The position numbers were made by a program, and so were the translations under genes. The notes under the pieces are model-generated. The model saw only the letters and a program-made list of their open reading frames with translations. It made no database searches and had not been told where the DNA came from. Positions 6,989 through 15,200 of a stretch of DNA of 20,740 nt are shown in pieces; position 1 is the stretch's first letter, and each line of letters starts with the position of its first letter. This stretch comes from JAWVZB01 sp033722375. Its GTDB lineage: Bacteria > Actinomycetota > Nitriliruptoria > Nitriliruptorales > Nitriliruptoraceae. The stretch covers positions 1-20,740 of the forward strand of contig JAWVZB010000056.1 in the NCBI GenBank assembly GCA_033722375.1, given 5' to 3'.

Positions 6989-8344
6989 GTGTTCGATGCG
7001 GGTGTGCTTCTCAGCCTGCCTACCGAGTCGATCGCAGTGCGCTTCGTGATCGCCTCGGTCGTGGCGGCGCTCCTGGCCCGGCTGATGCTCCGGGTAGGAC
7101 TCCGCGTGCCAGGCGTGCGGGCTGCGACCGCCGTGATCCCGGCAGCGGCGCTGGTGATCGTGACGGCGCTCTTCTGGAGCTCCCTCCACATCCCGTGGCT
7201 CATGCTGCCGGTCGAGGCGATCGACGCGTTGCCGATCAAGCTCGGCGGGAGCTACGAGTACGTGGCGCCGATCGCCGCCCCCCTGATCCTCGGGTTGTGG
7301 GCTGTGGTGGCGGTGGGGCGGATCGCGCACCGTTGGCGCCGCCTCGTCAAGATCCACCGCCATGTGGTCGCCGGTTTCGAGCTGCGTAACACCGGCTCGA
7401 AGCGGGTCCAGGCCGTCGTCCGGACACTTGCGGCGCAGATGCGGCTGCCGACACCGGCGACCGCCGTGGTGCCCGACTGCCCCGGTGGCGCCAGCGTCAT
7501 CGGGATCCGCCAGCCGATCCTGGTGCTCGACGAGCAGTTCGTCGCCAGTCTCGACGATCTCGAGCTGCAAGGGGTCGTCGCGCACGAGCTCGCGCACATC
7601 CGGCGTCGCGACAACCTGGTCGCCTTCATGCTCGGCATCGTCGCGGATCTGGCGTTCTTCGTTCCCGGTGGGCGCTGGGCCCTGCGCCAGCTGCATGCCG
7701 AGCGTGAGCTCGCGGCGGACCAACTCGCGGTGGCGACGACCCAGCGACCAGGTGCGCTCGCCAGCGGGTTGCTGAAAGTGCTGGACGACGCCGCCGTCGA
7801 AGTGCCCTGTTCGACGCTGGTGCCCCGCGGAACCCTCGTTGGGCGGGTCGAGCAGCTGGTCGATCCTCAGCAGGTGACCCGGCTGCGGAGCGGGCTCGAG
7901 ATGCTCGCGGTTGCCGGTGCGCTCGCGGTCGCCGTGGGCATGGCGATCCAGGTCCCGGCCGTCATCTCCAACGACGGCGAGCACTACGCCTTGGCGGTCT
8001 ACCTCCAAGGCGGAGGCTCCGAGGCGGTCGCGACGGCCGAACAACCACGTCCGGAGCCGCGCGCGTTCGAGGTCTACCGCGACACCGCTCGTCTCGAGAC
8101 CCCGACGCCCGCCGACGTCGCCCGCCGCGGAACGGACGACGACCCGGCCGAGGTGCGTCGCAGCGCGTTGTACGCCTGCGCTGCGGGTGCGTGCGTCGAA
8201 CGTGAGCCCTCCCCGCGGCTCGCTATCGAGCCAAGGCCGCAGGTCCGGCTCCCCGACAACTCGCTCGTCGACCGCTGGAGAGCGAAGCCGCTGGTGGCGA
8301 TGGACGAGGGCATCGCCGTCTTCTGGCTCGAAGAGCTCCGCTAG
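6989..8344 (+). CDS. M56-family (BlaR1/MecR1-like) membrane metalloprotease
   Basis: This 451-residue protein has hydrophobic helices at about 13-37, 45-73, 91-113, 210-227 and 299-323. The zinc protease motif H-E-L-A-H is at 199-203, and a downstream E-L-A-A-D (240-244) supplies the likely third ligand, as in M48/M56 enzymes. In BlaR1/MecR1 the protease is activated by a sensor domain and leads to loss of the cognate BlaI repressor. Here the repressor gene ends 4 bases upstream, and GGAGGA inside its 3' end serves as the ribosome site. The C-terminal portion after the last helix (about 125 residues) is presumably exported. It contains a C-A-A-G-A-C pair but no penicillin-binding S-x-x-K region that I can recognise, so the sensed signal is probably not a beta-lactam. 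Confidence 0.9.
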   Translation: MFDAGVLLSLPTESIAVRFVIASVVAALLARLMLRVGLRVPGVRAATAVIPAAALVIVTALFWSSLHIPWLMLPVEAIDALPIKLGGSYEYVAPIAAPLILGLWAVVAVGRIAHRWRRLVKIHRHVVAGFELRNTGSKRVQAVVRTLAAQMRLPTPATAVVPDCPGGASVIGIRQPILVLDEQFVASLDDLELQGVVAHELAHIRRRDNLVAFMLGIVADLAFFVPGGRWALRQLHAERELAADQLAVATTQRPGALASGLLKVLDDAAVEVPCSTLVPRGTLVGRVEQLVDPQQVTRLRSGLEMLAVAGALAVAVGMAIQVPAVISNDGEHYALAVYLQGGGSEAVATAEQPRPEPRAFEVYRDTARLETPTPADVARRGTDDDPAEVRRSALYACAAGACVEREPSPRLAIEPRPQVRLPDNSLVDRWRAKPLVAMDEGIAVFWLEELR

Positions 8345-8405
8345 GCGCCGCCAACACGCGGAGCGGTACCTTCGCTGCTCCGGTCACCGCTGCTGGAGGC
8401 AATCC

Positions 8406-8633
8406 GTGATCACCGGCATCATCATCGCGTTCCACGTGCTGTTCTCCGGGCTCCTCATCCTGTTCATTCTGCTGCACCGGGGAACGGGGGGCGGCCTGTC
8501 CGACATGTTCGGTGGCGGTGTCAGTGGTGGGCTCCAAGGATCGGCGATGGTCGAGAAGAACCTCGACCGGCTCACGGTCGCCAGCGCCATCGGGTTGACC
8601 ATCACCAACGTTCTCCTGGTGTTCCGTCTCTGA
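8406..8633 (+). CDS. secG: Preprotein translocase subunit SecG
   Basis: This 75-residue protein has two membrane helices (about 2-23 and 54-74) joined by a glycine-rich cytoplasmic loop. The loop H-R-G-T-G-G-G-L-S-D-M-F-G-G-G is the SecG signature. SecG associates with SecY and SecE and speeds protein export. Most of the gene is hidden inside a longer reading frame that starts at 7911, but the real start is the GTG at 8406, preceded by GGAGG at 8395-8399. A TANNNT-type box, TACCTT (8367-8372), may be its promoter -10. Just 2 bases after its stop begins a lipoprotein gene, so the downstream genes are probably co-transcribed with it. In many actinobacteria secG follows glycolytic genes; here it follows the M56 protease gene instead. 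Confidence 0.93.
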   Translation: MITGIIIAFHVLFSGLLILFILLHRGTGGGLSDMFGGGVSGGLQGSAMVEKNLDRLTVASAIGLTITNVLLVFRL

Positions 8634-8635
8634 GA

Positions 8636-10363
8636 GTGAGGCGGGGCGCAGCGTTGCTCGCTGCGGCGAGCCTCTTCGTCGGGGCGTGTAGCAGCGGCGG
8701 CGAGGCGCCACCCGAGGAGAGCCCGACGCCAACGGAGGTGAGGTCGCCGACACCGAGCCCGTCTCCGAGCGAGCCTGCCGGGCCGATCGAAGGGGGCACG
8801 CTGCGCTACGCGCTCGGTGCCGATCCCCAGACCATCGACCCCCGGTTCGTGACCGACGCGGAGGGCCGGGTGGTGGTCGATGCCCTCTTCGACTCGCTGG
8901 TTCGCCTCGACGACGACTTCGAGGTCCAGCCCGCTGCAGCCGAGAGCTGGGAGGTCAGCGAGGACGCCACCCGGTTCGAGTTCACGCTCCGCGAGGGTGC
9001 CACCTTCCACAACGGGCGTCCCGTCCGCGCCGCGGACTTCGCACGTGCGTTCAACCGGATGGCGAACGGCACCGCGGAGCCGCGCTCCTTCGTGGCGTAC
9101 CAACTCGCGCCCGTCGAGGGTTTCGAAGCCGCCCAGCTCGACGGCGAACCGTTGAGTGGTCTCGAGGTCGTCGACGATCGCACGTTGGTGATCACGCTGT
9201 CCGCCCCGTTCGCCGAGTTCTTGGAGGTGCTCGCGGATCCGAGCCTCGCCCCGGTACCGCCGCGCGCAGAGAGCGACCCAGAAGCGTTCGGGCTCGCACC
9301 GGTCGGCAACGGCCCGTTCCAGATGTCGGGGGAGTGGTCGCGGGGGGATTTCATCCGGGTCGCGCGCTACCCCGAGTATCTCGGAGAGGAGCCGTTCCTC
9401 GACGAGGTCGTGTTCCAGATCTACGCCAACGACCCCGACCAGGCGTCGCAGTACGGAGCGTTCGAGGACGGCCGCCTGCACGTCGCCGAGGTGCCGGCTG
9501 AACGCCTCGAGGACGCCGTCGACAGTTTGGGAGCCGCCCGGGACGGCTACAGCGGACCTGGAGTGCTGAACGGCCCCACGACGACGCTCTACTACTACGG
9601 CTTCAACACCGAGCGGCCGCCCTTCGATGATCCCGATGTGCGGCGGGCGATCTCGCTGCTGATCGACCGCGAGACCATCGTGGCCGACGTCACCGACGAG
9701 ACCAGGCTGGTCGCTGATGCGATCGTCCCGCCGTCACTGCCGGATCACCAAGACGACGCCTGTCCGTACTGCGCCTACGACGAAGAGCGCGCGCTGCGGC
9801 TGTGGCGCGGTGAGGGCGAGCCGACCGAAGGCGCGAGTCCCACCGAGCCCAGTGAACCCGTCGACCGGGGCGAGGGTCCCCTGACCATCGTCCACAACGA
9901 AGGTCGCACCCACCGGGCGATCGCCCAGCGCGTCGCCACGGCGCTCCGCGCGACGCTCGAGGTCGAGGTGCAGATCGAGGCCCGCGAACTCACTGAGTTC
10001 GTCCAGACCCTGCGAGCGGGTGAGATGGGGATCTTCCGCTTCGGTTGGCAGGCCGACTATCCCAGCGCCGGCAGCTACCTGCATCCACTGTTCTCCTCGG
10101 ACAAGGACAACCTCGACAACCTGTCCCGCTACCACAACGAGGAGGTCGACGACCTCCTGCGTCAGGCGCTGGCCGAGACTGATGCTGGGGCCCGCACCGA
10201 CCTCTACCGTCAGGTGGAACGTCACGTGCTCAACCAAGCGGTGATCGCCCCCATCTTCGTCTATCGGCTGCATCGCGTCGTCGCGCCCGAGGTCCACGAG
10301 TTCCGACACGGCCCACTTGGCAACGTCGATCTGACACGCGTGTGGCTCGACGACGCCTCGTGA
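8636..10363 (+). CDS. Solute-binding lipoprotein, family 5 (peptide/nickel type)
   Basis: This 575-residue lipoprotein would be anchored outside the membrane. A basic N-terminus and short hydrophobic stretch end in the lipobox V-G-A-C with the lipid-bearing cysteine at 18. A serine/proline/glutamate-rich tether follows. The mature domain opens with G-G-T-L-R-Y-A-L-G-A-D-P-Q-T-I-D-P and carries the family 5 landmark T-F-H-N-G-R-P-V-R-A-A-D-F near residue 125. Later landmarks are Y-Y-G-F-N-T-E-R-P-P-F-D-D-P-D-V-R-R-A and W-Q-A-D-Y-P. These domains bind peptides, nickel or related ligands for an ABC importer. The GTG start is 2 bases after secG, with no clear ribosome site, suggesting coupling. 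No permease genes adjoin it; it must use an importer encoded elsewhere, perhaps the one at the left of this window. A C-P-Y-C pair in the middle is unusual. Confidence 0.92.
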   Translation: MRRGAALLAAASLFVGACSSGGEAPPEESPTPTEVRSPTPSPSPSEPAGPIEGGTLRYALGADPQTIDPRFVTDAEGRVVVDALFDSLVRLDDDFEVQPAAAESWEVSEDATRFEFTLREGATFHNGRPVRAADFARAFNRMANGTAEPRSFVAYQLAPVEGFEAAQLDGEPLSGLEVVDDRTLVITLSAPFAEFLEVLADPSLAPVPPRAESDPEAFGLAPVGNGPFQMSGEWSRGDFIRVARYPEYLGEEPFLDEVVFQIYANDPDQASQYGAFEDGRLHVAEVPAERLEDAVDSLGAARDGYSGPGVLNGPTTTLYYYGFNTERPPFDDPDVRRAISLLIDRETIVADVTDETRLVADAIVPPSLPDHQDDACPYCAYDEERALRLWRGEGEPTEGASPTEPSEPVDRGEGPLTIVHNEGRTHRAIAQRVATALRATLEVEVQIEARELTEFVQTLRAGEMGIFRFGWQADYPSAGSYLHPLFSSDKDNLDNLSRYHNEEVDDLLRQALAETDAGARTDLYRQVERHVLNQAVIAPIFVYRLHRVVAPEVHEFRHGPLGNVDLTRVWLDDAS

Positions 10364-11853
10364 GTCCCGCCGGCAGGCGGCGTGGGGCGGCACTGATCCT
10401 TCTCGTGGCGCTGGCACTCACGGCGTGTGCTGGCGAGGAACCCTTGGCGCTGCCTGCACCCATGTCGCGACCGAGCCTCGAGCCGGTCGATGATGCAGGC
10501 ACGACACCGACGGGGACCGTGGCCGTCGCGTACCCCGACGTCCCTGCGGCCTGGCACGCCAGCTCCGGCGACGACCTCGCCGCCACGGATCTCGCGACAT
10601 TGTGGGGACTGCCGCTCTACCGCTACGGACCCGACGGGGTGCTGCGCCCCGCCCTCGCCACCGGCGCGACCGTGACCGGTAGCGCGGACGGGCCTTGGAG
10701 CGTGCAGATCGCGTTGCGGCCGGGATCGTGGTCAGACGGCACCGCCGTGACTGCAGGCGACGTCGTGGCAACGATCGACCACCTGCGAAGGGGTCCGCGT
10801 GAGGCCGAACTCGCCGTGGTCGAACAGGTCGAAGCGGTCGACGAGCACACTGTCCGGCTCGATTTCGAGGCTCCGTACCACCGCTGGCCACACCTGCTGG
10901 CTGGCGGTCCTGGCGTCCTCCCTGCACACGTTCTCGAGGACCAGGGGATCGAGGCGTTCGCGGACACGATCCCTGTCGCGGGCGGGCGGTACCGCCTCGA
11001 TGCCTACGAGCCGGGCTTGTCTGCGCGGTTCGTGGCTCACTCCGACGGGCCGCTCGGCGCCCCCGGGGTGGAGGTCGTCGAGGTCCTCTTCACCCCGAGG
11101 TACGAGACGGCGCTCGGACTGCTCCACGAGGGGCGTGTGGACGCGGTTGCGGGGCACATTGCGTTGAACCCTGTGGGCCGCGCCGAGCGCCTGGGGGATG
11201 GTGTGGAGTCGGCGGCTGCGGTAGGGGGGACGATCGTCGGCCTCGAATGGGCGCCTCACGTCGACACCGAGATCCGGGAGGCGGTTTCGGCGGTCGTCGA
11301 CGTCAGCCAGCTCACCGAGGGCCTCCTCGGCGCTGACGCGACTGTCGCTACCTCCCCTTGGCCGAGCGTGGGTGGGCCGTGGCCGGCCCAGGGACGCAGC
11401 CAGCCCGCGACGCGCCAGATCGGAACTCTGCGGCTCCTGCTGCCGCGCTGGCACGAGGTTCCTGGCTTCACGTCGCGCGCGATCCAACGGGACCTCGCGG
11501 TGCTGGAGGGCAGCCTCGAGCTCGTGAGTCTCGAGACGCCCGAGTTCGTTCGGACGTCCCGAGACGGCGCAGACGTGGTGTTGCGTATCCGCCGCACTGG
11601 CCCCCGACCAGCGCTTGCCGGGCTCGCTGACGTGGTCACGTCGTCGATCCGCGCTGCAGACGCGAGTTTCCTGCGAGGAGACGAGGACGTCTCGACGGGG
11701 TTCGCCGAGCTTCGATCACAAGCGGCACTCCGCCCCCTCTACCGGCCAGCGGTCGCGCACGCCTGGCGGATGCAACTCGAGGGCGTCCGCCCGAGTGCCT
11801 GGCCCGGTGTGATCTTCTGGAACGCGGGGGAGTGGCAGATCGCCGGCTCGTGA
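10360..11853 (+). CDS. Second solute-binding lipoprotein, family 5, divergent
   Basis: I chose the GTG at 10360, which overlaps the stop of the preceding gene in a GTGA tetranucleotide; another GTG lies at 10342. The product is 497 residues. The signal sequence G-A-A-L-I-L-L-V-A-L-A-L ends in the lipobox L-T-A-C, with the cysteine at 23. Family 5 traits include L-R-P-A-L-A, then W-S-V-Q-I-A-L-R-P-G-S-W-S-D-G-T-A-V-T-A-G-D-V-V, and V-L-P-A-H-V-L. The second half is weaker: the usual motif with N, R and P around the ligand pocket is not evident, and the C-terminus is short (F-W-N-A-G-E-W). It may bind a different ligand from its neighbour or act as a sensor or accessory protein. Co-translation with the first binding protein is likely. 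Confidence 0.85.
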   Translation: MSPAGRRRGAALILLVALALTACAGEEPLALPAPMSRPSLEPVDDAGTTPTGTVAVAYPDVPAAWHASSGDDLAATDLATLWGLPLYRYGPDGVLRPALATGATVTGSADGPWSVQIALRPGSWSDGTAVTAGDVVATIDHLRRGPREAELAVVEQVEAVDEHTVRLDFEAPYHRWPHLLAGGPGVLPAHVLEDQGIEAFADTIPVAGGRYRLDAYEPGLSARFVAHSDGPLGAPGVEVVEVLFTPRYETALGLLHEGRVDAVAGHIALNPVGRAERLGDGVESAAAVGGTIVGLEWAPHVDTEIREAVSAVVDVSQLTEGLLGADATVATSPWPSVGGPWPAQGRSQPATRQIGTLRLLLPRWHEVPGFTSRAIQRDLAVLEGSLELVSLETPEFVRTSRDGADVVLRIRRTGPRPALAGLADVVTSSIRAADASFLRGDEDVSTGFAELRSQAALRPLYRPAVAHAWRMQLEGVRPSAWPGVIFWNAGEWQIAGS

Positions 11854-11857
11854 CGCG

Positions 11858-11887
11858 TTGGTAGCCTCGACGCCCGGCGGCTACCCT
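11858..11887 (+). promoter_or_regulatory. Likely promoter of tRNA-Leu
   Basis: TTGGTA (11858-11863) and TACCCT (11882-11887) are separated by 18 bases and would start transcription about 24 bases before the tRNA. The two boxes overlap a 7-base inverted repeat, GGTAGCC (11860-11866) and GGCTACC (11879-11885), which could also form a hairpin at the end of the preceding transcript. Confidence 0.5.
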
Positions 11888-11917
11888 GCCGCCGCCCGGG
11901 GGTTCCCCTCGGATCAC

Positions 11918-12001
11918 GCGCGAGTGGCGGAACAGGCAGACGCGCACGGTTGAGGGCCGTGTCCACGCAAGTGGGTGGAGGTTCAAATCCTCTCTCGCGC
12001 A
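11918..12001 (+). tRNA. tRNA-Leu (anticodon GAG)
   Basis: A complete 84-base class II tRNA. The acceptor stem GCGCGAG (11918-11924) pairs with CTCGCGC (11994-12000), and A at 12001 is the discriminator. The anticodon stem CACGG/CCGTG encloses the loop TTGAGGG with GAG at 11952-11954, decoding CUC and CUU. A long variable arm, CCAC-GCAA-GTGG (11963-11974), is diagnostic of the leucine/serine class. The T arm is GGAGG-TTCAAAT-CCTCT. The 3' CCA is not encoded. No repeat of its 3' end or integrase gene suggests that an element has inserted here. Confidence 0.95.
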
Positions 12002-12008
12002 CTTTCTT

Positions 12009-12052
12009 GAGATGTCCCGAGACACAGTGATCACGCCTCCTCGGGATATCTC
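12009..12052 (+). terminator. Long inverted repeat after the tRNA, probable terminator
   Basis: GAGATGTCCCGAG (12009-12021) pairs with CTCGGGATATCTC (12040-12052) over 13 positions with a single G-U. The 18-base loop contains the palindrome GTGATCAC (12027-12034). Its place 8 bases after the tRNA suits a terminator, although no T-run follows. The embedded palindrome leaves an operator role open. Confidence 0.5.
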
Positions 12053-12079
12053 CGCTCGCACACCCTCTCTCCTCCGCTT

Positions 12080-12098
12080 GGCACCGGCCGGCGGTGCC
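12080..12098. terminator. Second hairpin downstream of tRNA-Leu
   Basis: GGCACCG (12080-12086) and CGGTGCC (12092-12098) pair perfectly around GCCGG. It may be a back-up terminator for the tRNA. Bases 12099-12210 show nothing that I recognise. Confidence 0.4.
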
Positions 12099-12210
12099 GC
12101 GTTGCCGTCGCGGAGGTCGCCGGCCAGGGGTGTGTGACCCCGACTCCGTAACCACTGGCAGGCTCATACGGGGCAGACCTGAACGGAGGCCTTCGTCCGC
12201 GACCGGGGCT

Positions 12211-12249
12211 GACGTTCCGTCGGCCCCCGGCGGAACGTCGTTCTACCCT
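12211..12249 (+). promoter_or_regulatory. Inverted repeat plus -10 box upstream of the BTAD regulator
   Basis: GACGTTCCG (12211-12219) and CGGAACGTC (12231-12239) form a perfect 9-base inverted repeat with centres 20 bases apart, about two helical turns. TACCCT, a TANNNT-type -10 box, follows at 12244-12249; no good -35 is present. The layout resembles an activator or autoregulatory site overlapping the -35 region. Transcription would start near 12256, about 40 bases before the TTG I propose for the regulator, which argues against a start at 12094. Confidence 0.45.
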
Positions 12250-12294
12250 CTACGGACCGACACGCAGGGGGACACACTGGGTCAGGGCATCACG

Positions 12295-15200
12295 TTGAAG
12301 CTTCTGGGCCCAGTCACGGTCGTGGACGCGGAGGGCGATCCGGTCGATGTCGGTGGCCCCAAGCCGCGGGGCATCCTCGCGATGCTCGCGCTCTCTGCCG
12401 GGAGCGTCGTGACCGACCAGCAGCTCGTCGGCGGGATCTGGGACGAGCGTGAGCAGGGCGGGAGCAAGCGCTCCGTGCAGGTGCACGTCTCGAGCCTTCG
12501 ACGTGCGCTCGGCTCCGACACGATCGAGCGTCGCGGATCCGGCTACGTCCTGGTGGGCCCTCCGGGTGCGGTCGACCTCGCGCGCTTCCGGGATCTCGTC
12601 GCGCGCGCCGGCGACGCGACCTCGAGCAAGGAGCGTCTCGAGCTCCTCGACGCAGCGCTCGACCTGCGGCGGGGCGCGCCGCTGGACGGGCTCCACGACC
12701 TCCCGTTCGCCCCGCCGGCCGTCACCCGGATCGAGACCGAGGTGCTCACAGCGATGGCGGCCAAGGCCAGCGCGCTCGTCGACGCCGGACGTCCGGAGGA
12801 CGCGATCCGGACGCTGGAGGAGCTCGTGGAACGACATCCGTTGCACGAGCCACTCCGCGGCGAGCTGATGACGGCGCTCTACCGGGCGGGGCGCCAGGCA
12901 CAGGCGCTCCAGGTGTACGAGGAGACCAAGACGGTTCTGGCCGACGAGCTCGGTGTCGATCCGTCGCCGCAGCTCCAGGACTTGCACGGTCGGATACTGC
13001 GACAGGAGCTCCCGTCGGGGCGCGATCGGAGCCTCAGCCCACCCGAGCCGACCCCGGCTGTCGTCAGCGGGGTGACGAGCCGGTCGCTCGTCGGACGAGA
13101 CGCGGAGCTGGCGAAGCTCATGGCCGATCTGCAGAGCGTCACGGAAGGCCAGGCGAGGATGGTGCTCGTCGGCGGTGAAGCCGGTGTGGGCAAGTCACGG
13201 CTCGTGGAAGCCGCCGTCGGCATAGCGACGGGAGACGGATTCGCGGTCGGCGTCGGCAACACGGTCGATCTCGGCGAGGCAGGTCTGCCCTTCGGTCCGG
13301 TCACGGAGGCGCTGCGAGGCCTCGTGAAGCGGCAAGACCGTGACCGCATCCGGCGCGAGCTCGGACCCATGGCCCGGGAGCTCGCGCGCATCGTTCCCGA
13401 GCTGCGGGACGCGGGAGAGACGGTGACACCAGCAGGGACCGAGGGTCGGAGCTACGTCCTCATCGCGATCGCGGATCTGCTCTCCATCCTGTCCCAGCAG
13501 CATCCGGTCCTGCTCGTCTTGGAGGATCTGCACTGGGGCGACGCCGCAACGTTCGACGTCCTCACGTTCCTGTCGCGGTCCCTCGAGGACAGCCGTGTGT
13601 GCCTCTTGGGCACCTTCCGGACCGACGAGCTGCACCGTCGCCACCCGTTCCGGCAGCGCCTCGGCGAACTCACACGCGCTTCCACGGTCGAACGGCTGGA
13701 CCTCCAGCCTTTCGACGAAGAGGAGGTCCGGGCGCAGGTGGCGGCGATCACCGGGGGTGAACCCGACGACGACCTGACGGCCGACATCGCGCGACGCTCC
13801 GGGGGCAACGCGTTCTACGTCGAGGAGTTGCTCGCCGAGGGAGGCGAATTACCAGAGGGCTCCACGGCCGTCTCCCGGGCGCTCCGAGACGTCGTCGCGG
13901 CAAGGATCGAGCGCCTCCCGGACGCCTCACGACGCCTCCTGGACGTGATCGCTGTCGTCGGCCGCCACGCCCAGCACGAGCTGTTGCATCTGCTGGTCGA
14001 GGCCGACGAGCTCGCCCGCGCGCTCCGGCCGCCCGTCGAGGCGGAGGTCCTCCTGGCCGACGACGCCGGCTACCGCTTCCGCCACGCTCTCGTCCAGGAG
14101 GTGGTCTACGACGACCTCCTCCCAGGGGAGCGAGTCGACCTGCATCGCCGCGTCGCCGACGTCCTCGAGGAGAACCCGGACTTCGCGGTCGGCGGGGCTG
14201 GTGGGGTCGATGCCGAGATAGCCCACCACGCAACGAGATCCCATGACCTCGACCGCGCGGTCTCGGCCTCGCTGCGCGCCGCCGAGCGGGCGCGGGCCCA
14301 GACCGCGTTCGAGGAGGAGCTCTCCCGGTACGAAGATGTCCTGGAGTGGTGGGACCAGGCCGGTGCGGCCACGGAGGAGCACGATCGGCTCGACGTGCTC
14401 GAGGCTGCCGCGATCGCGGCGGCGGATGCCGGACGTGCTCGCCGTGCGGCGGCGCTGATCAACACGGCGCTCGCCGAGGGCGGGGCACAGATGGATCCCG
14501 AGCGTCACGCCCGCCTCCGACGGCAATTCGCAAACGTGGCGTTCTCCCTCGGCGACATGGACGAGGCACATGAGCAGATCGAGCGCGCACTCGAGTTGCT
14601 GGCGGATGCTGCACCGAGCATGGTCGAGCTCGAGGTTCTCATGTCGCGCGCGGAACTGCTGACACTCTCGACCACCGTCGATCCCGAAGAGGCCCTGCCG
14701 GTCGCTCACCGAGCAGTGGAACTCGCCGAGGCGCTCGGGGGGCCGGAACCGCGGGCCAGGGCGCAGCACACGCTCGGGTTCGTGCTCTCGTGGACCGGCC
14801 GGATCGACGAGGCGCTCGACGAGCTGGAGGTCGCTCGGCGGCTGGCCGGGGATGTCGACGACCCGCGGCTCTGGACGACGGTTCTTTCTGCGATGGAGGT
14901 CGCGCTCTTCCCGTTCGGTCGACGGAGTGAACGATGCGCCGAGATCTCCGAGGAAGCGCTGCGCTGGCTCGATCAGGGCTACGACCGGTACCCGGAGTCC
15001 TACACCCTCCTCATGTGGGTGGCCTACGACCTCCTCCGTCGGGGTGACCTGCCACGGTCGGAGGACGTGATCGGCAGGCTCGAACAGCACCACACCGAGG
15101 GGTACCGCCTCGTCCACCCCTACCACACCCGCGCCACGCTCCGGTGGATGCAGGGCCGGTACGAGGAGGCGGAGGAGGACCTCGCCCAGGCGCGCAGCCT

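Noticed and set aside
9757..9772. C-P-Y-C in the first orphan lipoprotein as a thioredoxin-type redox site
   Set aside because: The surrounding sequence is family 5 binding protein with no thioredoxin fold; it may be a structural disulfide.
11918..12001. tRNA-Leu as an integration site of a mobile element
   Set aside because: No repeated copy of the tRNA 3' end, integrase or phage gene was found in the window.
12094..12294. N-terminal extension of the BTAD regulator from a GTG at 12094
   Set aside because: It contains the hairpin 12080-12098, an inverted repeat and a promoter-like box, encodes sequence unlike any domain, and the winged helix starts right at 12295.
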